This document shows positions 1-9,668 of a DNA stretch of 43,516 bases, one piece after another. The DNA comes from Ectocarpus siliculosus (lineage: Eukaryota > Sar > Phaeophyceae > Ectocarpales > Ectocarpaceae): positions 18,858-62,373 of the forward strand of contig FN648622.1 in NCBI GenBank assembly GCA_000310025.1. Direction: 5' to 3'. The position numbers and the translations under genes were made by a program. Numbering within the stretch: the first letter of the stretch is position 1; the number at the start of each line of letters is the position of its first letter. The notes below the pieces were generated by a model. The model saw nothing but the letters and a program-made list of their open reading frames with translations. It ran no database searches and was not told where the DNA came from.

Positions 1-21
1 CCCCCCCCCCCCCCCCCCCCC
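1..21. repeat. poly-C tract at the window edge
   Basis: An uninterrupted run of about 21 C opens the window, inside the intron that precedes the first visible exon. Similar C or G runs recur in introns and intergenic DNA throughout the window, several of them at the ends of retroelement copies. No element body is visible here, so this may be a plain homopolymer or the tail of a copy lying upstream. Confidence 0.8.
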
Positions 22-90
22 TCGCCGCGTGCGCACGCTCGCGCCGAACTAACGTTGCACACTCACACTGACATGAATTGGACCGAAAAG

Positions 91-226
91 TGGCTGTGTC
101 CCAAGTGCGTGAAAAAGGTCCTCGACGCCAGCGGCGACGACGACGTGCCCGCCAGCGCTAGCACGACAGGAGCAGCAAGGAAGGGCAAAGGCTCCTCTGC
201 CTCGAAGGCGACCGCCAAAGGTGCTT

Positions 227-265
<39 letters not shown>

Positions 266-1937
266 AAGAGGAGGAGGCGCGGAAGGAGAGAGAGCAGCAG
301 GAGATGCGGCTTGCGGCGTTGGCGGTGCTGGAGGAGTCTTCTGAGGACAACGTGAGAGGGCCGGAGGGAGATAGAGATACAGAGACAAGAGACAGGCAGA
401 GAGGCAGACTTAGGCAAAGGCTCACGGAGAGACAGACACAGAGACAGAGACATGGCAGGCAGAGACCCGTAGACAAAAACTGCCGAAGGCACGCCGCCGT
501 ACCGCCTACCACATCTCCACTTGCTCCAACTTTTGACGCCACCGGACGACTGTGTGTGTGTGTGTGTGTTTGTTTTGCTGCTGTTGCTCTAAGCTGCTCC
601 AACTCTCTGACGCCACCGGGCGACTGACTGGCTGTTCTTTTGCTGCTGTTGATCCTCTGCTTTTCCGACTTTTTTACGCCACCGACGACTGCCTGTTTCG
701 TTGCTCCTCTGCTGAACGAACGGGACGTGGACTGTAGGAGGAACCGGCTAACAACGCTAACGGTGTGGTGGACGCGAACGAGTCGGGAGAAGAGACAGAG
801 TCGGACGGCCCCGAGGCTACGGCTGCCCGGCGTGGCGATGATGGCGGCTCTGATGCGGTGAGTGAGGGAGAAGTGAGGCCGGTAGGGGAGCCGCTGCCGC
901 TGTTGTAGCGAACCTCTCCTCCGCGTTCTCCTGCTGGTGGTTCGTGTGTTCCCTCGCCATTCTCGGTGGCGGTTTTTCCGCCGAGTTTTTGTTGTGGACG
1001 GGTGTTGCTGTCGCGGAACGGCAACAAGGAATCCCCGGCGGCAGCTGTTCCTTTTCGTTCACGTTCGTCGGCATCTCCCTCTCTACCTTCCTCTCTTTTT
1101 ACATGTTGCGTGACAAGGGCTTTGTTTCCGGCCCCACTGCTGTCAGGATATATGACACTTCCCCCCCTGCTCTGGAGGTTGTTGTTGCTGCTGTGTTGTT
1201 GTTTTCGGTATTGTTTTGTTGTCGTCGGCGTGTACACATTGATTGTTGAACTTGCTGTCGCTGTTGGTGGTGGTGGTGGTGCGATAATCAAAACAATATC
1301 TCTTTCCAGCCAGTTCTTCCTCTTCCGTTCTGTCAAGTCTTTTCGAGACGCGAAGAAATGAGTCTCCTTGGTCACAAGCCAATAGTTTAGTCATTCATAA
1401 GAGAAGAGAGGCACAAGGAAAGGGGAAATCCCGCCGCTTGCGAAACACACCTACAGCAAAACAACACAACAAATGTGGTTTACAAAATCACCGAAAGGAA
1501 GCGGAGACCACCCCTCTAACCCCAGATCCCAAGTGAAAAACGCTGACTCGCGATTTCTGTAGCGCTATAGCTTTTGCACTATGTCCATTCCATCAGCTGG
1601 TACGCAAGACTGATTATCTTATCCTCCTTACGGGTGTGTCGTGTGTTTTGTGCTACCGTACCCCACAGGAGGCGGACGGGACCGAAGAGGAGGAGGAGGA
1701 GGATATTTGCCTCGTCTGCTGCGAGGTGCGCGATCCGGACAGGATCCTCCGGTGCTCCAATTGCTCCGGGGGGGGCAGCGGAATGGGGATATACCACAAC
1801 GAGTGCCTCCCGAAGCCCCTGGAATCCATGCCCGCCGAGGGCGAGGTGAGCGCTTCGCGTATGATTCGGTGGCGTTTTCATCATTGGTATGTTGTCGTTT
1901 GCTTGTTTTTGTTGTTGTCGTTGTCGTTGTCGTTGTG

Positions 1938-1969
<32 letters not shown>

Positions 1970-3215
1970 GGTGCTTCATTATGGTTGTTCCCCATTTTGT
2001 GACGATGCGAAAAAGCTGAGAAGGAGTCATCGTGCGTCATCGTGGTTTATCCCGATCGGCAATCTGTTACTCAGAAGTACCTCTTTCGTCTCTCGGGGGT
2101 TGGCTACTGAAGATTCAATCCTTATGAGCAACATGTCTTTGACACCCCCCCCTCTCCGTGCCCTCCCCTTCTCTTCACCGTGTACTCGTCTCAAAAGCCT
2201 CTTTAGCCATCCGTACTTGGCAGCTGGTTGTGCGTTTCGCTTTATTTTATCGTCGGCTTTTTGGTGCCTGAATCACATCACGGCAATCTCCCACATCTCT
2301 TGTCGCACCCCTGTCATTCAAGTCTTCTTCCGAGCTCGGAAGAAGACAACGACGCTACTATGGCACCGTTTGTTTGTGCCTTCAATTGCTCGGAACTGTC
2401 TCGCGAGGTCTCTCCTAACCTACCCCCCCCGCCCTCCCGTTGCTCCCCACGAAACGGTATACTCAGTGGGTGTGCCCCCGCTGTGTCACCAAGAAACGAA
2501 AACATGGGGGTCCCGGCGCGGGAGGCTCCAAGTCCACAGCGGTCAAGAACAAGGGCGGCGGCAAGGAAGGTGGAAGCAAGAAGACCGCAGCAGCAGCAGC
2601 AGCAGCAGCAGCATCAAGAAAGAGGAAGGTTCCCTCTCGAGAGGATGCTGGTGGCGGTGGCGGTGGCGCGGACCGGGGCGGGGAAGAGGGGGGCGGGGCG
2701 AAGAAACCAAGGCGAGCGTGGTCGTCAAGTATGGAGGCCCTGCTCGCCACCGCGGTCAAGAAGGTGAAGTATAGCCGCCGCCTCCGGCGCCATTCCTTGT
2801 TAGCAAGGCCAAACGTTGACAAGAACAGAGAACACGCTCGAGGAAAACATGAACGTACATACGTACATACATGCCTCCAAATTATTTTTGGAGAGCTTCT
2901 TTTGCTCTTCGTGTGCTGCCTCTTCATTCTGTTATCGCGATACAATCTCTTGTTGTTTTTTGAAGAAAAAGCTCCTTTTCTTTTGCGCCATGTTCAACAA
3001 ATATAATGTCCTTGCTTGTAAGAGAAACACGTTTTATTTTTGTGCCATGTTCAACGCTTTCCTTCGTCGCGGCGTTTTTTGTTTTTTTTCGTAAGCAGAT
3101 GGGCGCTGGCAAGTGGAAGGAGATGGAGGAGGATCCCGAGTTCGACTTCGAGGGCATGCCGGCAAACGCTCTCAGGCAAAAATGGAGGACTCTCTCGCAG
3201 AAGCGGCGCAGCTGA
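91..3215 (+). CDS. PHD-finger / Myb (telobox-like) chromatin protein, 5' end missing
   Basis: Probable nuclear chromatin reader and DNA-binding protein. Visible exons are 91-351, 738-857, 1669-1845, 2467-2763 and 3099-3215 (stop TGA 3213-3215), all phase 0, giving 323 residues. The first exon opens with the end of a PHD finger (WLCPKC); its earlier zinc ligands must lie upstream of the window. Exon 3 gives a second PHD (ICLVCC, then CSNC, then YHNEC), completed by WVCPRC at the start of exon 4. In both fingers the intron falls exactly before the W-x-C-P-x-C codons, which points to internal duplication. Basic, Ala-rich linkers follow, encoded by GCA and GCAGCA repeats. The C-terminus (exons 4-5) reads as one Myb/SANT domain: helix MEALLATAVKK, then GAGKWKEM, then ALRQKWRTL. 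The last motif resembles the telobox KDKWRNL (family knowledge). A telomere role is inference only. Confidence 0.82.
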
Positions 3216-4358
3216 GCGGGGAGGAAGCGTTTGTTGTTCTTGGTCGATCGATCTATTGGTTGATGGAATGATCGGCAAATTGTTTTGTGGAGACCACTGG
3301 TGTGTCGTGACGTTCTAGGTCGTCGAACACACGTGTAAACCAAAAGAGGAAGCCGGATGGGTCTCACGGCGGAAGGAAGCCTGGCTTACCACACCCTTGA
3401 GTTTTTTACGAGGTAGGTCCCCAGCGGGGAATGGAGGAGTCCTTGTAACCGTGATGAGTTTTGGACGTACCTACGGAGTCTATCGTTCCATCGAGAGCGT
3501 GGATGATACTGCAGTAGAGGTCCCTGTTTAGTGCCGGTTGAATAGTGCCGGTGCCCCTCAATAGTGCCGGTGTTTTCGGCGGGCACACTCTGAATTTCCA
3601 AATAATTATCAATGCTTTGATTAGTGCCGTTGAATTTTCTGCACAGGGACCTCTACTGCTGTACTGACAAAGTTTTTGGATGGACGTCGCTGCAGCCGCA
3701 TCGTGTGAAGATTGAGGGTGTATGAGCATGGCCCTTGTTTTGGTTCCGGGGGTCGGGGGGCTGCAGACATCGGGCTGCCCGTTCCTTGGTCCATGTGGCA
3801 GGGCATTCTGGTACCACGGTACTCTACCGTCAGCGCAACACTTTTGGTGATAGATGGGCATCGAAAAGAGCGACTGGGGCGGGGCTGGTTAGAGGGTTGC
3901 CGTTCCACGAGGCGATCACGCCTCGTGACGACAGTGCAAATTGTAAGTTAGAGGGCAGTCACGCTCGGGGTCCACCGGGGAACGCTTTGTTTGCAAGCGA
4001 GGATTAGTGTAGAATAGTGCGTTGTGTGATGATTTGAAAATAGCATGTTAGCGTTTCTGTAGTTTTTTTAAGCGTACATAGCCAAGGAACGAAGCATTCT
4101 AGCGCCTACTGCATGAAGCAGCGAGTGCTAATTAGAACTCGGGACTCGTGAGTTAGCACGGGAAGCCGTTTGCACTGGCGGCGTTGTTGGGTCCCAGACG
4201 GGGTTAATTACACAACATGCCACCAAAACCGGATCAGGGCGGCCGTCGTCGGCAACATGAATCGATCAGCAGTCGGTGTGCTACACGAAGAACAACGAGC
4301 TTTTAACCCTTCGTCAAAATATCCTCTCTATAGCAGACAACCGCCACCTCGCGCCATT
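3216..4358. other. intergenic region between convergent gene ends
   Basis: About 1.1 kb separates the stop of the PHD-Myb gene from the stop of the minus-strand membrane-protein gene. It contains the MITE at 3509-3661. No open frame here shows a recognisable domain or phase-consistent splice pairs, and I see no RNA gene. The 3' UTRs of both neighbours are expected here. Confidence 0.6.
3509..3661. mobile_element. 153-bp MITE with TA target-site duplication
   Basis: The ends are near-perfect inverted repeats of 19 bp. The left end reads CTGCAGTAGAGGTCCCTGT; the reverse complement of the right end begins CAGCAGTAGAGGTCCCTGT, with one mismatch. TA dinucleotides flank both sides (3507-3508 and 3662-3663). 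Inside the left half the motif TAGTGCCGGT occurs three times, and a variant, TAGTGCCGTT, lies near the right end; such arrays look like subterminal transposase-binding sites. Size, TIRs and TA duplication fit a non-autonomous Tc1/mariner-pogo type element (family knowledge). It has no coding capacity. Confidence 0.85.
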
Positions 4359-5786
4359 TTACCCCGACGACATATTACCCAGCCTTGTCACAGCGGTGCT
4401 GCTTAACGTCGGAAGTCGCCGATGATAGGTCGCTGTCGCGCTGTACGCGAGACGCCGGTAGGCCGACACGACGGCCCGTTTCCCCTGGGCGGCCGCCTGG
4501 CGGAGCCTTAGCCCGAGCTCCTCGGGGGGATGTAGTATCCCCACTCCCATCCGATCGGCGTCCATCGATTGCGCCGCGATGGCTCCAACGTAAAGGATGG
4601 AAGGCGGCTTGTTCGACCTGCCGCCGCCGTCGCCGTCGTCGTAGTTGGCCGGTCTAAAACCCTCCGCGTAACCACCCGGACCGGTAGTGCGTAGGCCGTA
4701 ACCACCACCGGTAAGCTCAGAAAACGGTTGTTGCAAGGGCTCCGGCCGGCCGTTGGCCGCGAGCTCCCCTGCCTGCCCGAAGGCGAACACGCAGAATCGT
4801 AGGGGGTCGACCGCGCCGAGCACCGTCGGGACCGGCCGGACGTCCCACGACGCCTCCTCCTCGTCCAAAGCCCTGTCCACCACCACCTCGCCGTAGACCG
4901 TGAAGCTTGTCGCGAAGGGCACGGCCAGGGTGAGTGATGCCGCGAGGAGGAGGAGCCCCTCTCGCGCCAGCGCGGCGGCGTGCTTCCGGAGCCCGGCACG
5001 GTGGTGGTGGGCGTGCCCAGATGCGCCGACGGAGGCGACGAGCGCGACCCACGCCGCGGCGACGAGGTACAGCGGGCCTCGTGCGAGGCCCTCGAGCACG
5101 GCGAGCGGGGCTTCGCAGAGACAGCCGTGCAAGAGCACGGACCACACAAAAGCACGCGACGTATCATTAAGAGCGGAAGGAGAGCTGCTGTTCGGGGTAG
5201 CTTGCGTTGCATCGTTGTGGTGATAGAGGGGGAGACGCCGTGCGGGTTGTAGAACGGCCCCGGTTTGGTGGTGATGGGTGCGATACTTGTTGTTGAAGTC
5301 GTTCTCGTGCAAATGGCTGGTTGCACTACCGGCCACATGGTGGTGGCGATAAGGTCTCTGACTGGTACCAACATGATCGTTATCGCCGTCATAGCCAGGT
5401 GCAAGCTGCCCTGCTGGCGAAGAGTTACTTCCGTGAAGGCCTGCCCTCGTTGGAGCCAAAACGCGCAGGTCTTCTGCAGAGCTACTTGCAGCACTATCGG
5501 TACGGTGTGTCCTCGCTCTTCCGCTGGCTGCTCTCTGATTTTCCTTGAAAGGCCGGCGCGCCAAGGTCACTCGTCCTGGCGTTGCCGTTGCCGCAGGGTC
5601 TGTCATTGACGCCGTTTTGCCTCGGAAAGCGGCATCAAACGCCTCCCATTCGCTCTCGCCATCGTCATCGCTACTGCTGCTGCGTGGGCCGCTGTCGACG
5701 GAACCGCTAAACCGGACGCTGAGTTGTTTGTCTTCCTGCGGGTGGCGGCGGCAACAGCACACAACAAGGGTAAGCCCGCTGTCCAT
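4359..5786 (-). CDS. uncharacterised membrane protein, Ser/His-rich N-terminus
   Basis: A 475-codon uninterrupted frame on the minus strand. I recognise no family. Residues 1 to about 200 are low in hydrophobicity and rich in Ser, Asp and His, with acidic Ser clusters such as SSSSDDDGESEWEAFD. From about residue 205 come two or three hydrophobic stretches (FVWSVLLHGCLCEAPLAVLE, then PLYLVAAAWVALVASVGA, then LLLLAASLTLAVPFATSFTV) separated by a His-rich loop, which fits a membrane protein. A soluble Gly-rich C-terminus follows. The ATG is uncertain: the sequence just after it (minus strand, about 5770-5741) looks like a pyrimidine tract ending in CCGCAG, so the first about 16 codons could be intron and the true 5' exon could lie between 5787 and 6200. 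Reading-frame length and codon composition support a real gene; function is unknown. Confidence 0.6.
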   Translation of the reverse strand: MDSGLTLVVCCCRRHPQEDKQLSVRFSGSVDSGPRSSSSDDDGESEWEAFDAAFRGKTASMTDPAATATPGRVTLARRPFKENQRAASGRARTHRTDSAASSSAEDLRVLAPTRAGLHGSNSSPAGQLAPGYDGDNDHVGTSQRPYRHHHVAGSATSHLHENDFNNKYRTHHHQTGAVLQPARRLPLYHHNDATQATPNSSSPSALNDTSRAFVWSVLLHGCLCEAPLAVLEGLARGPLYLVAAAWVALVASVGASGHAHHHRAGLRKHAAALAREGLLLLAASLTLAVPFATSFTVYGEVVVDRALDEEEASWDVRPVPTVLGAVDPLRFCVFAFGQAGELAANGRPEPLQQPFSELTGGGYGLRTTGPGGYAEGFRPANYDDGDGGGRSNKPPSILYVGAIAAQSMDADRMGVGILHPPEELGLRLRQAAAQGKRAVVSAYRRLAYSATATYHRRLPTLSSTAVTRLGNMSSG

Positions 5787-6262
5787 TAGCCATTGGTGGT
5801 TACGTGCACAAGCTTTTGAGTGTTTCGGTGCCTCATTGCGTCACACTCCACGTGATCGGCGGCTTACAAAGAGATGTCACTCACCATTGTTTCGAACGTG
5901 GCATCAAGATATACACTTTTCATGCAGGCATATCTTTCTTCGTGCGTTGAATCCACGGCGTGGAACCTTGAGCCAAATCACCCAGGCGTCGAACAGGCGC
6001 AACGCAAAGCGTCCTGAACACAACAGAAGTGTAGGTGTAGAGATGGAAGCTCCCTCTCCTCTCTCGCAAGTGCTCGCGCGTAGAGCGTCGTCGTCGATCA
6101 TGATTTATCTCTTTTCAGAGCGGCCACACACATGGGACTCCCGGAACCCGGGGGGGGGGGTGTGACAAAGATCGAGATCTTTCTTGTGCTTGCTGTTTTT
6201 GGTGGAAGTCGAGCTACAAGTACCGCAGATAGAATGCATTTTACGTACTCATACTTGCGTGA
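5787..6262. promoter_or_regulatory. intergenic region between divergent genes, likely shared promoter
   Basis: The 476 bp between the start of the minus-strand membrane-protein frame and the ATG of CFAP418 must hold the promoters of both, unless the minus gene has a further 5' exon here. I see no clear TATA box. A run of about 10 G sits near 6151-6160. The assignment rests on gene orientation alone. Confidence 0.4.
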
Positions 6263-9200
6263 ATGGATCTCTCGATAGATGACCTCCTGGAAGAAGTGGA
6301 AGGGGCCCTTGAGGAAGGTTCTTGTCCTCAGAAATCATCAAAGTGAGAACATATTGTTTCCAAGTTCAACGAGGAGGGGGGTTCCGCACGTTTATTGTTT
6401 AAAAACTTCTTGTAATAAGTGTATACCGTTTGCGCAGCAGTACGCACATTTGCCTGCCGCCGCGGCCATAACCCATCGTGTCATGCTACCAGGACGCATC
6501 TCGAAGCGTCGCAGTAGAATCGATGTCTTGTTACTCATGCTCCCCACATGTAAACACTGCTGTCCGGTGTTTTTTGTCACCCCCCCGCGTATCACTTTGT
6601 TGGGCCGTACAAAGCCGCACATACTACATGATATCGTGCACTTGCTGCTGGCTTGTGGCTAGCCAGGATGCGATACGCCCCATGCACATGAACATAGGTA
6701 CAGCACGCATTCAATTGCTCTTCGAATGTTTCTGTTCTGTGTCATCCCGTGGCGTGATGCAAGATATTCGCTCACCACACTTTATACCTCCCGAATGAAT
6801 CTGGATCGACAATATGTAGACTATGTGTATTACAGACCCTACAGTAGATCTTTGTAACCTTGTATCCCGTTGATAATCTGTCACGCGAAGAACGTGTTTC
6901 TCTAACTACAGACAGTGTAAAACATGTGTTAGATAGTGAAGTTTTCACGTGTGTGTGCAGCCCGGTCCGTATCAATACGCCGGCTCGGGGCCGTAAAGAA
7001 CAAGTTTTGTTCTTCTCGTGTCATGAAAGCAAACATGATGACATGATAGTACATGCCGTCTGTTACAGAGGTGACCGGAATCAACCGCCGCGTGCCGCAA
7101 CCGAGTGCTGTCCTCCTCTTCTCTGCGAAGACCCTCCAGAGCCGTTGGGCTCAAGCCAATACGCACCCGCTACGGTGAGTTATCTGCCTCAAGCGGACAA
7201 CACTTTCATCTTGACGATATTTGGTCTACGACAGAAGAGCAGTTTGTTCGGCTAGAGTTGATTGATGTTGAACGGCGACATCCCTCCAAAGTAGCACGCT
7301 TCCATACTTGCCAAAGAATATAGGTATGACGCTACGTGGAGCACGCATGCATCCCCATCACCCCTCCATTATTTGTGAAGAAGGCGTTGGTGCCGAAACA
7401 ACCTATTCTCCCCCCCCCGGTGACACTACCTTTTTTGCCGTATCTCCTCTCAACAGTTACTCTACGAGATATCGCTTTCGAGCCCACGAAGTATACAAAA
7501 CTCCGCCGTTCATTACCGTTTCTCCCTGCCGGATTTCTCTCTTCGTCTCGTTCGGCAACAGACTCAGCAACAGTCGGAGCAAGGGATCACAGCGACAGCT
7601 GCGCCGGCGATGACATCCCCGCAGCCTCTGACTGCAGGCCAAACGAGCTTCTCCGTCATGAACATCGACGACTTCGATTCAGAACTTTCTCCGGTACAAG
7701 AACCGGTCCCCGGTGCTGCTGCTGCTGCTGCTGCTGCTGTAGATCGCGAGGTCGATCCAATATCTCCTCGTACCCTCGGTACGCGTGATTCAGTTCCGCG
7801 TCCACTTCCCGCGGCAGTCCCTGGCCCTTCAGCCGGCGTCGACTTCGATTCAGAGTCTTCCCCGGTTGGTACGACTCCGGTTTCTTTCACTGCTGATGAT
7901 ACAGCTGGAGACGACCGCGATCTAGGCCTCCCAGTCGTGACGATAGCTCCTTCCGCGGTCGGCGACGGCTTTGATTCAGATTCTTCGCAAGCGCAGGCGG
8001 CCGTCGCTAGCACCGTTGGTGTGGACTTTGACGAAGACTCCCAAGACGGGGTCGATGACTCGCTAGGTTTGGTCTTCTCAGCCGCTCCAGAACACGTCAA
8101 AGAGAGAACCAGCGGCATCAACAGCGACCTGACAACAACCTACAGCAACGGCAACGACGACCGCAGCGTGAAAGATAAAGTTACCCCAGAGTCGCCGCAA
8201 CGACATCGCGCAGAAGCGGAACGACGCCCGACAATCACCGAGATAGCGTCAGAACAAACCGCTGCCACCATCATGGTCACGCCCTCCACGATGCCGGGAG
8301 AGGGACGTTGCGCTGGGGGGACGACGACCGCGGCGGTAGCGGTGCCCCCAACGAAGAAGAGGCGGAGGTGTGGGACGGTGTTCGTGGGAGGGGTGGCCAC
8401 GGACCGAGGATTTTGCGCCTCGTCGTTGTCGCAGCGGTAAGAACAGACACACACACCGAACGACGTGAGTGGTGTTGTGACAAGAGCTTCAGAGGACGTT
8501 CAGTGGGACATACTCCGGAGCGCACCCCTCCCCCCCTAAACCCAGGCCGACTACAGAGTCCACGATGTTGCGTGCCCATAAAAAAAAATCGAACAAACAC
8601 AAAAAAACTGCGTGCCAACGATAGGGACAGCGGTAAATATAGGTGAACGTGTGTCCACGATCTGGGTATTCCGGTCGAAACGTATTCGTCGCACACAACA
8701 ACATGGTGTAGTACCCGTCCAACATAAAGGACGCGGTACTTTCCCTTACAACGACAACGCGGCCCATCATATAGAACAACATGATCACCATATTTATTTG
8801 TTGGCACACATTCAGTTCGTAAGGGCCAACTGGCCAATCCGCTACTACACCCCTGCCTGTTTGCTATTTACACATCTCCCTCTGCTTTTGATACATACGG
8901 ACGCGTACCGTCCGTCTTGCATGATGTGCACACAGGGCTTGCGACAAACTGCGATGCACAGACTGCAACTTCGAGGTCCTGTGCTTCCACGGGCGAGCGT
9001 GGGATGACCAGACGGACTACATGTTCCTAAGGAACAACGTGCCCGACACGGACAAGCTGAGCGCGAGGCTGACGCCCTGCTCAGGTGCCAATTTTGCATC
9101 TTTTATCGCCTCCTGTGAGAGGAATCTCAACCGCTAGATAGAACTCAACTGCCGCGAGGGAGCTGCTCTCCAGGGACCCAGAGAGTCATTTCACCTCCAA

Positions 9201-9668
9201 CCTCTCGATATATTTGGGGGGGGGGTGGTTTTGCTTTCGTAGAGGGGAGGGTACTTTGAGGGAAGGGGGCACGCGGTCGGGGGCAACGCACAAAGAACGG
9301 TTGAACTATTTGAAGTACGGGGAGTGTCAAGCCTACATAAGGGAACTTGGTTTCAAGGAACCAAGTAACGCCGAAGGCCACAACCTACAGTAGAAGGCCA
9401 CAACCTACAGTGTCCCTCTCGCAGGACGACAAGCTTTTAATTGCCAAACTGTTATCTGCCTGGCCCGATGGGTGCAGCAGTCCCGTGCAAGGTAACCCCT
9501 CCTTCCCCAACCCGGCCCCCCTTCCTCCGACACACCGCCGTCTCTTATTGTTTTCCCTCAGATTCGTGTGCATATGCGTGTCAGTGCTCCTGGCAAAACG
9601 TGAAAGACGTTCGTGCTCTATCTCCGACCGAGCGTCCACGATGGGCTTGCGGCGGACACAGTTCGTGA
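6263..9668 (+). CDS. CFAP418: CFAP418 (C8orf37) ciliary protein
   Basis: Ciliary/flagellar protein whose human counterpart is mutated in cone-rod dystrophy and Bardet-Biedl syndrome (family knowledge). Exons: 6263-6342, 7069-7174, 7562-8436, 8936-9084, 9411-9491 and 9562-9668 (TGA), 465 aa; all phases agree. The N-terminus MDLSIDDLLEEVEGAL matches the family's conserved acidic start. The C-terminal domain is unmistakable: RRCGTVFVGG, then ACDKLRCTDC, then YMFLRNNVPD, then CAYACQCSWQNV, and WACGGH before the stop. Cys pairs near residues 356/361/364 and 433/437/439 are probable zinc ligands. The animal protein is about 207 aa. The extra length is mostly the 875-bp exon 3, an acidic disordered segment with four copies of a (D/G)FDS(E/D)-S type motif. 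Exon 5 (27 codons) is an in-frame insertion in the conserved domain. An alternative exon 3 acceptor at 7574 also keeps frame. The gene fits an organism with flagellate zoids. Confidence 0.92.
9373..9410 (+). repeat. tandem 20-bp duplication containing the CFAP418 exon 5 acceptor
   Basis: The 18-bp sequence GAAGGCCACAACCTACAG occurs at 9373-9390 and again at 9393-9410, separated by TA, so the unit is 20 bp. The second copy ends exactly at the acceptor AG used by CFAP418 exon 5. Using the first copy would add 20 nt, shift the frame and soon meet a TAA. Confidence 0.85.

Noticed and set aside
63-602. Minus-strand frames rich in Leu, Cys or Ser opposite the PHD gene exons.
   Set aside because: They are antisense readings of GCA-repeat and basic-linker exons. 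The plus strand has phased exons and zinc-finger motifs.
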